A stretch of 64,000 bases of DNA from Ideonella oryzae (GCF_024055665.1 NZ_JAMXMC010000010.1:1-64000); one strand, 5' to 3'. Shown: positions 27,885-37,161, numbered from the stretch's first letter. The notes: a model not told the origin generated them from the letters alone. Numbers and translations are program-made.

Positions 27885-28331
27885 TCAGCCCTGGCCCATC
27901 TGGAGGGTCTTGAGCATCAGGCTCTTGGCCGTGTTCATGACCTCGACGTTGTTCTGGTACGAGCGCGAGGAGGAGATCATGTTGACCATCTCCTCGACCG
28001 GGTTGACGTTGCTGTAGGTGACGTAGCCCTGGCCATCGGCCTGCGGGTGGCTGGGGTCGAAGACGCGCCGACCCGGCGTCTGGTCCTCCACCACGTTGGA
28101 GACCCGCACACCGGCGCTGGAGACCAGCGGGTTCTCGGCGTCGCCGCGCGCGGCCGCACCGTTGGCATCCATCATCACGGTCTGGAACACCACCTCGTGG
28201 GCCTTGTAGGCCTTGCCGTCGGGCCCGGCCACGGTGTCGGCATTGGCCAGGTTGGAGGCCACCGTGTTCAGGCGCTGGCTCTGCGCACTGATGGCGCTGC
28301 CGGAGATGTCGAAGACCTTGAACATGCTCAT
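27885..28331 (-). CDS. flgC: Proximal rod protein FlgC
   Basis: A 148-residue rod subunit with start MSMFKVFDISGSAISAQSQR, then NTVASNLANADT and the C-terminal NPVEEMVNMISSSRSYQNNV. Slightly longer than the E. coli protein (134) because of a short insertion after the N-terminal helix. The gap after flgB is 37 bases. Confidence 0.96.
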   Translation of the reverse strand: MSMFKVFDISGSAISAQSQRLNTVASNLANADTVAGPDGKAYKAHEVVFQTVMMDANGAAARGDAENPLVSSAGVRVSNVVEDQTPGRRVFDPSHPQADGQGYVTYSNVNPVEEMVNMISSSRSYQNNVEVMNTAKSLMLKTLQMGQG

Positions 28332-28368
28332 GGGGTCACCTCGTCGTCAATGCTCGATGTCAGCCGTC

Positions 28369-28782
28369 TCAACCCTGGTTGGCGCCCTTCATGGCGTCCA
28401 GTACGTTCTTGATCTGGCTGTTGAGGAAGCGCAGCGTGGCCTCGTACTTCACCGAGTTCTCGGCAAAGCTGGCCCGCTCACGGTCCATGTCCACGGTGTT
28501 GCTGTCCAGGCTGGTCTGTGAATTGAGTGCATAGGCCAGGCCCGCCTCGCTGCGGGCGCCCGCGGTGGGCTGGATGTGCCCGGCCTGGGTCACATTCATC
28601 TGCCCGGCCACCGGCGCCGCGCCCGTGGCCTCTTTCAAGGCCTGGGCGAAATTCATCTCGCGGGCCACATAGCCCGGCGTGTCCGCGTTGGCGATGTTGC
28701 TGGCGATCAGACGCTGGCGTTCGGCGCGCAGGCTCAGCGCCTGGGCTTGGAAGTCCATGCTCTGGGTCAGGCGGTTCAACAT
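28369..28782 (-). CDS. flgB: Proximal rod protein FlgB
   Basis: A 137-residue rod subunit and the first gene of the flg operon. The start MLNRLTQSMDFQAQALSLRA and SNIANADTPGYVAREMNF are diagnostic. The frame is open further upstream, but family similarity begins exactly at the ATG at 28782. The 194 bases to the divergent flgA must carry the promoters of both operons. Confidence 0.96.
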   Translation of the reverse strand: MLNRLTQSMDFQAQALSLRAERQRLIASNIANADTPGYVAREMNFAQALKEATGAAPVAGQMNVTQAGHIQPTAGARSEAGLAYALNSQTSLDSNTVDMDRERASFAENSVKYEATLRFLNSQIKNVLDAMKGANQG

Positions 28783-28949
28783 GGCCGGCGTCCTCTTCAG
28801 ACCTACAGAAATCGGCGGAGGCTCCGAAAACACTTCGGACGCATCCTCGCTGTGCAGCGATTGTGGGAGCCGCCCGTGGCCGAGAAGGCCTGAATAGGGG
28901 CCGGCTGGCGCCGCATTTCCCGCCACGCCGAGGGCTCGGTCTGCCTACA

Positions 28950-28963
28950 GTGACCCTTGTCAC
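28950..28963. promoter_or_regulatory. Inverted repeat just upstream of flgA
   Basis: GTGAC-CCTT-GTCAC, a perfect 5-bp dyad, lies 14 bases before the flgA start. It could be a regulator site in the flgA/flgB divergent promoter region or a small leader hairpin. No known consensus was recognised. Confidence 0.25.
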
Positions 28964-28976
28964 ACCAGGATCGCCC

Positions 28977-29696
28977 GTGCCCTCTTTCCGCCCCCTGCCC
29001 CGCCTGACCGCCACCGCCCTGTGCGTGCTGGCGGCCCATGCCTGGGCCCAGCAGGCAGAGGTGCCGGCGGAGCTGCGCAACGAAGTCACTCGCCTGGCCG
29101 AGGAAGCCGCCACGCAGCGCGATGCGCAGCAGCCCGGCCTGAAGGTGAAGGTGGAGGTGGGCCAGCTGGACCCCCGCCTGCAGCTGGCACCGTGCCAGCG
29201 CATCCAACCCTATCTGCCCCCCGGCCTGCCGGCCTGGGGACGCACCCGCATCGGCCTGAAATGCATCCAGGGCGCCAAGCCCTGGAACATCAGCGTGCCG
29301 GTCACGGTGCATGTCTACCGCAATGCCCAGGTGCTGCGCGAGGCGCTGCCCGGCGGCACGGTGCTGGACGCCGGCCAGATGATGGAAGCCGAGGTGGACA
29401 TTGCCGCCGCCCCGGGTGCCGCCATCCTGGACCCCGCGCAGGCCGTGGGCCGCACCCTGTCCCGCCCCCTGGCGGCCGGGGCCACGCTGCGCGTGACCGA
29501 TTTCAAGCCCCGGCAGTGGTTTGCCGCCGGATCCACCGTGCACGTGGTGGCCAGTGGCCCCGGCTGGTCGGCCGCCACCGAGGGTCAAGCCATGAACCCC
29601 GGCATCGAAGGCCAGCTGGTGCGGGTCAAGGTCGACAGCGGCAAATTGCTGGTCGGTCGCCCCACCGCCGATGGATGGGTCGAAATCAGCCCATGA
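28977..29696 (+). CDS. flgA: P-ring assembly chaperone FlgA
   Basis: A 239-residue periplasmic chaperone for FlgI. The start is GTG at 28977, six bases after an AGGA ribosome binding site; it gives a signal peptide MPSFRPLPRLTATALCVLAA with cleavage after AWA. The C-terminal SAF-like domain has VRVKVDSGKLLVGRPTADGWV. It diverges from flgB and leads the flgA-flgM-flgN set, the same local order as in enterobacteria. Confidence 0.94.
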   Translation: MPSFRPLPRLTATALCVLAAHAWAQQAEVPAELRNEVTRLAEEAATQRDAQQPGLKVKVEVGQLDPRLQLAPCQRIQPYLPPGLPAWGRTRIGLKCIQGAKPWNISVPVTVHVYRNAQVLREALPGGTVLDAGQMMEAEVDIAAAPGAAILDPAQAVGRTLSRPLAAGATLRVTDFKPRQWFAAGSTVHVVASGPGWSAATEGQAMNPGIEGQLVRVKVDSGKLLVGRPTADGWVEISP

Positions 29697-29724
29697 ATCC
29701 CCTCATTTCCGCCGCAAAAATGGC

Positions 29725-29751
29725 TAAAGTCCTGTCAGAGTCCTCCGAAAC
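29725..29751 (+). promoter_or_regulatory. Sigma-28-like promoter of flgM
   Basis: TAAA (29725-29728), 15 bases, then TCCGAAAC (29744-29751), compared with the FliA consensus TAAA-N15-GCCGATAA. It lies 60 bases before flgM. A second, FliA-dependent flgM promoter inside the flgAMN operon is the known arrangement in enterobacteria. Confidence 0.6.
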
Positions 29752-29811
29752 AGTTCCCAAGCGGAAGTGGATCATTGGGCTCCGTCACAGCTGGGCCCGC
29801 AGGAGAACATC

Positions 29812-30123
29812 ATGAAGATCGGTTCCCCCGAACATCAGGTCGCGGTCAGCACACTGACCAACGACCGCTCGGCGACCGGGTCGGCCAAGAAGGCATCGAC
29901 GACCTCGCAGAGCAACAGCACGGACAGCGCCACCGTGGCCCTGTCCAGTGCGGCATCGCAATTGCGCGATTCCGGCGCCCTGGACGGCACCTTTGATGCC
30001 GACAAGGTGGCGCGCATCGCCCAGGCGATCAAGGACGGCAAGTTCCAGGTGAACCCCGACAAGATCGCCGACAAGATGATCTCGAACGCGCAGGAACTGC
30101 TGAACAACAGCCGTTCCTCCTGA
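29812..30123 (+). CDS. flgM: Anti-sigma-28 factor FlgM
   Basis: A 103-residue inhibitor of FliA that is exported through the finished hook-basal body. The N-terminal half is Ser/Thr-rich and probably unfolded; the C-terminal half (VARIAQAIKDGKFQVNPDKI and DKMISNAQELL) is the sigma-binding part and matches FlgM of other proteobacteria. The ATG at 29812 has AGGAG upstream with good spacing. Its target fliA is 0.6 kb away on the other strand. Confidence 0.94.
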   Translation: MKIGSPEHQVAVSTLTNDRSATGSAKKASTTSQSNSTDSATVALSSAASQLRDSGALDGTFDADKVARIAQAIKDGKFQVNPDKIADKMISNAQELLNNSRSS

Positions 30124-30211
30124 CGCTGCCCCCGGCGCCGCCGGGGACATCGCCGCCGCTTCCACTGTCTGCCTGCTCTGAGGCCGGACCGCCGCCGGCT
30201 TCCCGATCATC

Positions 30212-30607
30212 ATGATGACTTCCCCCTCCGAATCCCAGGCCCTGCAGGCTGTGGCCCACCTTGAGGCCACCGTGACCGAGGTCGAACAACACCTGGCCGC
30301 CCTGGGTTCGGCCTTGAAGCTGCAGGACGCCAGCGCCGCCGAACAGGCCGCGGCTGAGCTCCACAACGCCCTGTCCCGGGCGGTGGACCGCTTCAACCAG
30401 GCCGCCCGCACGCCGGCGGGCATCCCCCCTGTCCTGCGCCGGCGCCTGGCGCGCACCAGCAGCCAGGTGGCTGCCCAGCGCGATGCCGTGACCCGCGCCA
30501 GCCAGGCCCTGGACCGGGCCCTGGACGTGCTGATCCCCGGCGCCGAGCCGGCAGCGGTCTACGGCGGCGCCCCGCGCCGCAGCAGCGGCGGGCTGGCCCA
30601 GGCCTGA
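30212..30607 (+). CDS. flgN: FlgN-like export chaperone for FlgK/FlgL
   Basis: A 131-residue, probably all-helical protein with little sequence conservation, as usual for FlgN. The assignment rests on the size, helical composition and the position right after flgM. Two consecutive ATGs (30212, 30215) are possible starts and neither has a clear ribosome binding site. It should escort the junction proteins FlgK and FlgL to the export gate. Confidence 0.8.
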   Translation: MMTSPSESQALQAVAHLEATVTEVEQHLAALGSALKLQDASAAEQAAAELHNALSRAVDRFNQAARTPAGIPPVLRRRLARTSSQVAAQRDAVTRASQALDRALDVLIPGAEPAAVYGGAPRRSSGGLAQA

Positions 30608-30628
30608 AGCCGCCCTCCCCTCCCGCAG

Positions 30629-30652
30629 AACGGCCCGCCTCGGCGGGCCGTT
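30629..30652 (+). terminator. Terminator of the flgAMN operon
   Basis: AACGGCCCGCC (30629-30639), a 2-base loop, and GGCGGGCCGTT (30642-30652): a perfect 11-bp stem 21 bases after the flgN stop, followed by TGCATT. The T-tract is short on this strand. Confidence 0.7.
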
Positions 30653-30680
30653 TGCATTGGCGGGCACCGGCCATGAAACG

Positions 30681-30703
30681 AAAAACCCGGCGCGCGGCCG
30701 GGT
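30681..30703 (-). terminator. Terminator of the flhBAFG-fliA operon
   Basis: On the minus strand ACCCGGC (30697-30703 complement), a 5-base loop and GCCGGGT are followed by TTTT, 40 bases after the fliA stop. A good intrinsic terminator, back to back with that of flgAMN. Confidence 0.78.
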
Positions 30704-30743
30704 CGGTGGGTCATCGGTGCGGCCTGCGCTGCAGGCCGGCAGT

Positions 30744-31460
30744 TCACCATTCGCGCAACTTGACGCGCAGACGGGCGATGGCCTGGCTGTGGAGCTGACA
30801 AACCCGGGACTCGGTCACCCCGAGCACCGCGGCAATCTCCTTGAGGTTCATGTCGTGCTCGTAGTACATGCTCATCACGTACTGCTCACGCTCGGGCAGC
30901 TTCTTGATCGCCTCGATCAGGGCCATGCGCATGCGCTGGTCCTGCAGCATCGACAGGGGGTTGCCCTCGTCGTCGGCGCTGACATGGCGGTCCAGGTACT
31001 CGTCGCCGCTCTCGTCGCCGGACATGTCCTCCAGGTAGACCAGCTGGGTGCCGCGCACCTTGGTCAGGATCTCCTGGTACTCCTCCAGCGGCAGGCTCAT
31101 CTCCTGGGCGATCTCTCTTTCCTGCGGCGCGCGGCCGAGCTTCTGCTCCAGCCGGTGCACCGCCGCCTCGATCTCGCGCTGCTGCTTGCGGTTGCCCCGG
31201 CTCATCCAGTCGCTGCCACGCAGCTCGTCGAGCATGGCGCCGCGGATGCGCTGGGTGGCGAAGGTCTCGAACTGCACGCCCTGGGCGATGTCGAAACGCC
31301 CCAGCGCATCGTTCAGGCCGATCATGCCGACCTGGATCAGGTCATCGAGCTCGACGTTGGCCGGGAGCTTGGCGATCATCTGGTGGGCCAGGCGGCGCAC
31401 CAGCGGGCTGTACTGCTTGAGCAAGGTGCCGGAATCAAGACGACCTGTGGCGGTGTACAT
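30744..31460 (-). CDS. fliA: Flagellar sigma factor FliA (sigma-28)
   Basis: A 238-residue sigma-70-family factor for late flagellar genes. Region 2 (YSPLVRRLAHQMIAKLPANV, DDLIQVGMIGL, FETFATQRIRGAMLDELR), region 3 and region 4 (LPEREQYVMSMYYEHDMNLK, VTESRVCQLHSQAIARLR) are all present. The ATG at 31460 starts the MYTATGRLDS N-terminus seen in related proteins; the frame is open for 18 more codons. It is the last gene after flhG-like and is antagonised by FlgM. Confidence 0.97.
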   Translation of the reverse strand: MYTATGRLDSGTLLKQYSPLVRRLAHQMIAKLPANVELDDLIQVGMIGLNDALGRFDIAQGVQFETFATQRIRGAMLDELRGSDWMSRGNRKQQREIEAAVHRLEQKLGRAPQEREIAQEMSLPLEEYQEILTKVRGTQLVYLEDMSGDESGDEYLDRHVSADDEGNPLSMLQDQRMRMALIEAIKKLPEREQYVMSMYYEHDMNLKEIAAVLGVTESRVCQLHSQAIARLRVKLREW

Positions 31461-31479
31461 GGTGTGGGTCTCCCGTCTT

Positions 31480-32274
31480 TCAATCCAGGGCCAGGGCCAT
31501 GCCGCGACCGGCACCTGGTCGGGGCAGGCTCAGTGCGGAATGACCTTCCAGCCCGGTGAGCTGGTTGGCCGCGACGCGTTCGAGTTCGGTGTTCACGGGC
31601 GCGGTGATCGGCAAATCACGATCCACCGCCGCCCAGCTCCGCAGCACGGCGGAGAGAAAGTTGTCGGCACAGCTGGCCAGCCGATCGGCCACCCGCTCGG
31701 CCCGGCGTGGCCGCGAGGCCATGCCCACCAGCAGGTCGAAGGCCATCAGGCCGCAGCGCTGCGACAGCAGCTTCATCGCGGCATAGGCCTCGGTCAGGCT
31801 CTCGGAGCTCAGCTCGCTCATCAGCACCGGTGCCACCTCGCGCCGGCCCAGCAGGCGACACAGGTCGCGGGCCTCGGCGTGGACGATCACCACGTCGGCC
31901 TGCGGCACGCAGTCGGCCACGGCTTGCAGCCAGGCCTCGCTGCTGCCCCGGGTGTTGACATGCCGGCGCGGCAGGCCGCGCGCAGCCAGGTAGTGCACCC
32001 CGGTGCCCAGGCGCTCGATGCAGCTCGGCAGGTCGATGTCCACCAGCTCGTGCGGCTGGGGCGAGCTCTCGGCGGCGTCGATCACGAAGACGTGCGCCCC
32101 CAACTGGGAGAAAGCCAGGCTCAGACGCTCCATCAGCACGCCGGCACAGTCCACCTGGCGATTGGCCGCCACCGGCACGATCTGCTGGCGCGGCGCGGCA
32201 AACAGCCGCCGCAGCCCATCGGCCTGGTCACTGCCCTTGAACGAAGGAGAAAACACGGTCATTGACTGCTCCAA
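31480..32274 (-). CDS. flhG: FlhG-like (MinD/ParA-related) flagellar number regulator
   Basis: A 264-residue protein in the flhG (fleN, ylxH) position between flhF and fliA. The start MEQSMTVFSPSFKGSDQADG and LRRLF carry the DQAxGLRxLF motif typical of FlhG, which stimulates the FlhF GTPase. A ParA-like fold is suggested by the alternating hydrophobic strands, but no Walker A motif (KGGxGK) is present where it should follow; the region reads VPVAANRQVDCAG. ATP-dependent membrane cycling is therefore doubtful. It may act only as an FlhF partner. I use the symbol for position and N-terminal motif. Confidence 0.8.
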   Translation of the reverse strand: MEQSMTVFSPSFKGSDQADGLRRLFAAPRQQIVPVAANRQVDCAGVLMERLSLAFSQLGAHVFVIDAAESSPQPHELVDIDLPSCIERLGTGVHYLAARGLPRRHVNTRGSSEAWLQAVADCVPQADVVIVHAEARDLCRLLGRREVAPVLMSELSSESLTEAYAAMKLLSQRCGLMAFDLLVGMASRPRRAERVADRLASCADNFLSAVLRSWAAVDRDLPITAPVNTELERVAANQLTGLEGHSALSLPRPGAGRGMALALD

Positions 32275-32286
32275 CCGCTTCTGTCG

Positions 32287-33852
32287 TCAGAAATGAAGTC
32301 CCTGCAGGCTGGCGGCCTGGCGGTGCAGGCCCGAGAGCACCAGTTGCGCGTCATTGACGTCCACCCGGTAGGCCGTGCTGCCGCCGCCCTTCATGGCGCG
32401 GTGCATCAGCGCATTGGCCGACAGGCGGTGCCAGTCCTCGGGCACGCGCTGGCCGTTGGCCACGCCCACCACCTTCAGGCGGTGGCGGATCACGGCGTCC
32501 AGCGCCGGGGCCAGCTTCACGGCCTCGTCGATCTTGGAGAGGATCACGCCCTTGCACTGGGCCGCACGCCAGGCAGTGATCACGTCGTCCAGGGTCTCGC
32601 CCTGGGCGGCGGCGTTGATCACCAGCAGGCGCTGGATGGACCGGTGCGAGAGCATCTCCAGCAGTTCGCGGCAGCGGCTGTCGCGCTGGGCCATGCCGGC
32701 GGTGTCGATCAGCACCATCTTCTTGCCCGACAGCAGCTCCAGCAGGTCTTCCAGCGAAGCGCGGTCGTGCGCGGTGTGCACCGGCACGCCCAGGATGCGG
32801 CCATAGGCGCGCAGCTGTTCGTGGGCACCCACCCGGTAGGCGTCCAGGGTGATCAGGCCCAGCTGGTTGGCGCCGTGCGCGGTGGCGAAGGCGGCGGCCA
32901 GCTTGGCGGTGGAGGTGGTCTTGCCGACGCCGGTGGAGCCGATCAGGGCGTAGACGCCGCCCTTCTCTTCCAGCGCGGGCTCGTGTTCGTCGGTCTGCAG
33001 GTTGCGCTCCAGCACCGAGGTGGCCCAGGCCTGCTCGTCGGTGGCGCCGGCCGGCAGGGCCTCCAGCAGCTTGCGGGTCAGGGCCGGGCTGAAGCCGACA
33101 TCCATCAGCTTCTGCGAGAGCTGGGCCTGGCGCGGCTCGCGCTGCAGCTTCTCCATGAAGGCCAGGGTGCCGAAGCGTTCCTCGATCAGGCCCTTCATGG
33201 CGCGCAGCTCGTGGACCATGTCGATCTGTTCGTGGCCGGCCACATCGCTGAGGGTGGGCACCGGCAGCTCGGGCGCCGGACCGTCGTTGAGCGGACGGGC
33301 CGGGGCACGGCGCTGCGAAGCCGCTGCGCGGGCAGCCAGGCCCGGCTCGGGCAGCGGCTCGGCAGGGCGGGCGGCGGCGCGGCGCGGCGGCGGGGCCACC
33401 GGCTCATCGTCCACCATCGGGGCGGCCTCACGGGCGGTGGCAGAGGGCTTGTCGCCTTCCAGCGCGGCCTGGCGGCGGCGCAGCATGCGGTCACGCACAT
33501 AGTCCTGGAAGGACAGGGTGCTCATGGCCATGCGCTCGACGTCCTCGTTCACGTCCCCTTCCATCGCCTCGGGCGACACGCGGTCGGCCAGGCGACGCTG
33601 GGCGGCACCGGCGCGATCGGCCTGCTGGCGTTCGGCACGGGCGGCGAGGCTCTCGCCGCGGCCGGCACGGGCCGGGGCGGAGGGGCTGGCCACCTTCTCC
33701 AGCTGGTTGACCGCCTCGGGGGCCATCGCCAGCACCTCCACGCCTTCGGCGCAGGGCTTGGTGGACAGCACCACGGCGTCTTCGCCAAAGGCCTGGCGGA
33801 CCAGGGCAAAGGCCTCGCGCGAGGTGCGCGCGGTAAATCGCTTGACGTTCAT
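32287..33852 (-). CDS. flhF: Flagellar placement GTPase FlhF
   Basis: A 521-residue SRP-type GTPase that marks the pole for flagellar assembly. The N-terminal basic domain (MNVKRFTARTSREAFALVRQ) is followed by a low-complexity Pro/Ala/Arg linker and the NG domain with Walker A GSTGVGKTT at 305-313, DTAGMAQRD, and SKIDEAVKLA. Presence of FlhF suggests polar flagella. Its ATG overlaps the flhA stop by 4 bases. Confidence 0.95.
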   Translation of the reverse strand: MNVKRFTARTSREAFALVRQAFGEDAVVLSTKPCAEGVEVLAMAPEAVNQLEKVASPSAPARAGRGESLAARAERQQADRAGAAQRRLADRVSPEAMEGDVNEDVERMAMSTLSFQDYVRDRMLRRRQAALEGDKPSATAREAAPMVDDEPVAPPPRRAAARPAEPLPEPGLAARAAASQRRAPARPLNDGPAPELPVPTLSDVAGHEQIDMVHELRAMKGLIEERFGTLAFMEKLQREPRQAQLSQKLMDVGFSPALTRKLLEALPAGATDEQAWATSVLERNLQTDEHEPALEEKGGVYALIGSTGVGKTTSTAKLAAAFATAHGANQLGLITLDAYRVGAHEQLRAYGRILGVPVHTAHDRASLEDLLELLSGKKMVLIDTAGMAQRDSRCRELLEMLSHRSIQRLLVINAAAQGETLDDVITAWRAAQCKGVILSKIDEAVKLAPALDAVIRHRLKVVGVANGQRVPEDWHRLSANALMHRAMKGGGSTAYRVDVNDAQLVLSGLHRQAASLQGLHF

Positions 33853-35936
33853 GCCGTGCCTCCGATGATCGAGCCGATCCGGATCGAGTGGGTCTCAGGA
33901 ATCTCGCTGTGCGACAGCACCCGCAGACGGGGCGCCGCGCGCTTCAACAGTCGGGCCAGGGGGGCACGCAGCGCATCGGGCACCAGCAGGCAGGCCGGGT
34001 GGCCCAGGTTCTCCTGCTTGCGCGCGCTGTCGGCGGCCTGGCGGGTCAGGGTGTCGGCCACGCCGGGATCCAGCGCGGGGCCGTGCGGCGACATCAGCGC
34101 CTGGCCGACCAGCCGTTCGAGCTCGGGCTCCAGGGCGATCACGTCCAGCTCCTTCACCGGGCCGTAGATCTGCTGCACGATGGCCGGGGCCAGCTGCACC
34201 CGCACACGGGCGGCCAGCTCGGCCGGGTCGTTCACCTGGGCGTTTTCGGCCAGGCATTCGACGATGCCGCGGAAGTCGCGGACGTGCACGCCTTCGTCCA
34301 GCAGCAGCTGGAGCACTTTTTGCAGCGTTGCAATCCCGATCATCTTGGGCACCACGTCTTCCATCAGCTTGGGAGCCAGTTTCGTCACATGTTCGACCAG
34401 GGCCTGGGTCTCGGTCCGACCCAGCAGCTTGGCCGCATTCATTTGCATCAAGTGTGAGAGGTGCGTGGCCACCACGGTCGAGCAATCAACGACCGTAAAT
34501 CCGGCCATTTGGGCCTGCTCCTTCTGGCGCTCTTCGATCCACACCGCCGGCAGGCCGAAGGCCGGGTCGATGGTCTTGGTGCCGGGCAGCTGCGGGGCAC
34601 CACCCCCGGGGTTGATGGCCAGGTACATGCCGGGGAAGGCCTCGCCCTCGCCGATCACCGCGCCACGCAGCAGCACCCGGTAGGCGCTGGGCTTCAAGTC
34701 CAGGTTGTCGCGGATGTGCACCGACGGCGGCAGGAAGCCCACCTCCTGGGCGAACTTCTTGCGCACGCCCTTGATGCGGCTGAGCAGGTCGCCCTGGCGG
34801 GTCTTGTCCACCAGGGTGATCAGGCGGTAGCCCACCTCCAGGCCCAGGGTGTCCACGGGCAGCAGGTCGTCCCAGCTGGCCTCGGCGTTGGCGGGCTTGG
34901 GTTCTTCCACCTTGGGCTGCTCGGGCCGCCCAGCCTCTTCCTTCTGTTTCTTGGCCAGCCACCAGGCGTAGTAGCCGATCAGGCTGGACATCAGCAGGAA
35001 GACGATGTTGGGCATGCCCGGGATCAGACCCAGCAGGCCGATGATGCCGGCGGTCAGGCCCAGGGCCCGGGGCGAGCTGAAGATCTGGCTGCGGATCTGG
35101 GTGCCGGAGTCCACGTCGCTGCCCACACGCGAGACCACCATGGCGGCGGCCACCGAGATCAGCAGGCCGGGAATCTGGGCCACCAGCGCGTCGCCGACGG
35201 CCAGCAGGATGTAGGAGCTGGCCGCATCGCCCACCGACAGGCCGTGCTGGGCCACGCCGATGACGAAGCCGCCGACGATGTTGATCACCAGGATCAGCAT
35301 GCCGGCCATGGCATCGCCACGCACGAACTTGCTGGCACCGTCCATGGAGCCAAAGAAGTCGGCTTCCTCGCTCACCTCGGCACGGCGCTTCTTGGCCTCG
35401 TCCTCGTTGATCAGGCCGGCATTCAGGTCGGCGTCGATGGCCATCTGCTTGCCGGGCATCGCATCCAGGGTGAAGCGGGCGCCCACCTCGGCGATGCGCT
35501 CGGCGCCCTTGGTCACCACGACGAAGTTGATGACCACCAGGATGGCGAAGACGATCAGGCCGACCGCGAAGTTGCCGCCGATCAGGAAGTGGCCGAAGGC
35601 CTCGATCACCTTGCCGGCCGCGCCGGTGCCGGTGTGGCCGTTCATCAGCACCACCCGGGCCGAGGCCACGTTCAGCGACAGGCGCAGCAGGGTGGTGATC
35701 AGCAGCACCGTCGGGAAGGCGCTGAAGTCCAGCGGCTTGACCATGTTGGCCGACACCAGCATGACCATCAGCGACATCGCGATGTTGAAGGTGAAGAACA
35801 GGTCCAGCGCGAAGGGCGGCAGCGGCAGCACCATCATGGCCAGCACCATGATGATGAAGATCGGCGCCATCAGCGCCTTGATCATCGCGGCGTTCTCGCC
35901 GAACAGGGTCTTGAGCTGGATCTGCAGCGCGTTCAT
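33849..35936 (-). CDS. flhA: Flagellar export gate protein FlhA
   Basis: A 695-residue inner-membrane export gate subunit. The N-terminal half has about eight membrane segments and the FHIPEP-type loop (FPTVLLITTLLRLSLNVASA, GNFAVGLIVFAILV); the C-terminal half is the cytosolic docking domain for chaperone-substrate complexes. The length matches E. coli FlhA. It overlaps both flhB and flhF by 4 bases, implying translational coupling. Confidence 0.97.
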   Translation of the reverse strand: MNALQIQLKTLFGENAAMIKALMAPIFIIMVLAMMVLPLPPFALDLFFTFNIAMSLMVMLVSANMVKPLDFSAFPTVLLITTLLRLSLNVASARVVLMNGHTGTGAAGKVIEAFGHFLIGGNFAVGLIVFAILVVINFVVVTKGAERIAEVGARFTLDAMPGKQMAIDADLNAGLINEDEAKKRRAEVSEEADFFGSMDGASKFVRGDAMAGMLILVINIVGGFVIGVAQHGLSVGDAASSYILLAVGDALVAQIPGLLISVAAAMVVSRVGSDVDSGTQIRSQIFSSPRALGLTAGIIGLLGLIPGMPNIVFLLMSSLIGYYAWWLAKKQKEEAGRPEQPKVEEPKPANAEASWDDLLPVDTLGLEVGYRLITLVDKTRQGDLLSRIKGVRKKFAQEVGFLPPSVHIRDNLDLKPSAYRVLLRGAVIGEGEAFPGMYLAINPGGGAPQLPGTKTIDPAFGLPAVWIEERQKEQAQMAGFTVVDCSTVVATHLSHLMQMNAAKLLGRTETQALVEHVTKLAPKLMEDVVPKMIGIATLQKVLQLLLDEGVHVRDFRGIVECLAENAQVNDPAELAARVRVQLAPAIVQQIYGPVKELDVIALEPELERLVGQALMSPHGPALDPGVADTLTRQAADSARKQENLGHPACLLVPDALRAPLARLLKRAAPRLRVLSHSEIPETHSIRIGSIIGGTA

Positions 35937-37072
35937 TCAGCGGCTCCGCGGGCAGGGGGTTGGTTGTGGGGGTCGAGTTCGGGCGGCACGTCCACCGTGG
36001 GGGGCGCCACGTCGGCACGGGCGCGCAGCTGGTAGACCCAGGCCAGCACCTGGGCGACGGCGGCGAACAGCGACGCCGGCACCTCGTGATCGATCTCGAC
36101 ATGGGCGTACAGGGCCCGGGCCAGCGGCGGGGCCTGCAGCACCGGCACCTTGGCCTCGCGGGCGATGTCGCGGATCTTCATGGCCAGCAGGTCGGCACCC
36201 TTGGCCACCACGCGCGGCGCGCCCATGGAGGCCTCGTCGTAGCGCAGGGCCACGGCGTAGTGGGTCGGGTTCATCACGACCAGGTCGGCCTGGGGCACGG
36301 CGGCCAGCATGCGCTTGCGGGCCATCTCGCGCATCTTCTGCTTGATCTTGCCCTTGACCTCCATGTTCCCTTCGGCGTCCTTGTGCTCCTGCTTGACTTC
36401 CTCGCGGGACATCTTCAGGCGCTCCAGCCAGAGGTAGCGCTGCAGCGGCACGTCGATCAGGGCCCAGCCGCCCACCACCAGCATCAGCAGGCCGAAGCCC
36501 ATCGCGATGGTGCTGCCCATCTGGGCGATGGCACTGGGCAAGGGCACGGCCATCAGCGAGACCATGCCCATGAACTGGGACTTGAGGTACTGGTAGCCCA
36601 CCGTGCCGATGGCGCCGGCCAGCAAGCTCATCTTGCCCACGTCGATGACGTGCTGCTTGTTGAACAGGCGGCCCAGCCCGGCGATCGGGTTGAACTTGCC
36701 GAAATTGGGTTGCAGGGGCTTGAAGCTGAGGTTCCAGCCGCCCGACAGGATGGTGGTGGCCATGCCCACGCCGATCATGACCAGGCCCATCGGGATGACC
36801 AGCATCAGGGCCTTGATGGCCAGCAGCCAGAACAGCTCGCCCATGGCCTGGGGGTTCACGGCCCGCTCACGGTCAAAGCGCAGGCCGGCATCCAGCACGC
36901 CCTGGGCCCAGCTGGCCAGCGGGTGGGCCAGCGCCATCAGCAGCGCCCCCCCTGCCGCCAGGGCCGTGAAGTGGCCCAGGTCCTTCGAGCGAGGAACCTG
37001 TCCATCCTCCCGCGCACGCTCTCTGCGTTTCGCGGTGGCGGGTAAGTTGCGGTCTTGGGCGGAATCAGCCAT
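35933..37072 (-). CDS. flhB: Flagellar export switch protein FlhB
   Basis: A 379-residue inner-membrane protein that controls the switch from hook to filament export. Four membrane segments are followed by a cytosolic domain with the autocleavage motif N268-P-T-H271. The N-terminus (MADSAQDRNLPATAKRRERA) is the usual basic leader. The C-terminal tail is Pro-rich. It heads the flhB-flhA-flhF-flhG-fliA set; AGGA lies just before the start. Confidence 0.97.
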   Translation of the reverse strand: MADSAQDRNLPATAKRRERAREDGQVPRSKDLGHFTALAAGGALLMALAHPLASWAQGVLDAGLRFDRERAVNPQAMGELFWLLAIKALMLVIPMGLVMIGVGMATTILSGGWNLSFKPLQPNFGKFNPIAGLGRLFNKQHVIDVGKMSLLAGAIGTVGYQYLKSQFMGMVSLMAVPLPSAIAQMGSTIAMGFGLLMLVVGGWALIDVPLQRYLWLERLKMSREEVKQEHKDAEGNMEVKGKIKQKMREMARKRMLAAVPQADLVVMNPTHYAVALRYDEASMGAPRVVAKGADLLAMKIRDIAREAKVPVLQAPPLARALYAHVEIDHEVPASLFAAVAQVLAWVYQLRARADVAPPTVDVPPELDPHNQPPARGAAE

Positions 37073-37161
37073 GGTCGGGTCCTATCGTGCCCTGCCACCC
37101 CCTAGAACTTGAGCCGGAAAAGAGGGGGGAAAGCCCGGGTGATCCACGCTGCGTGCAGGCT

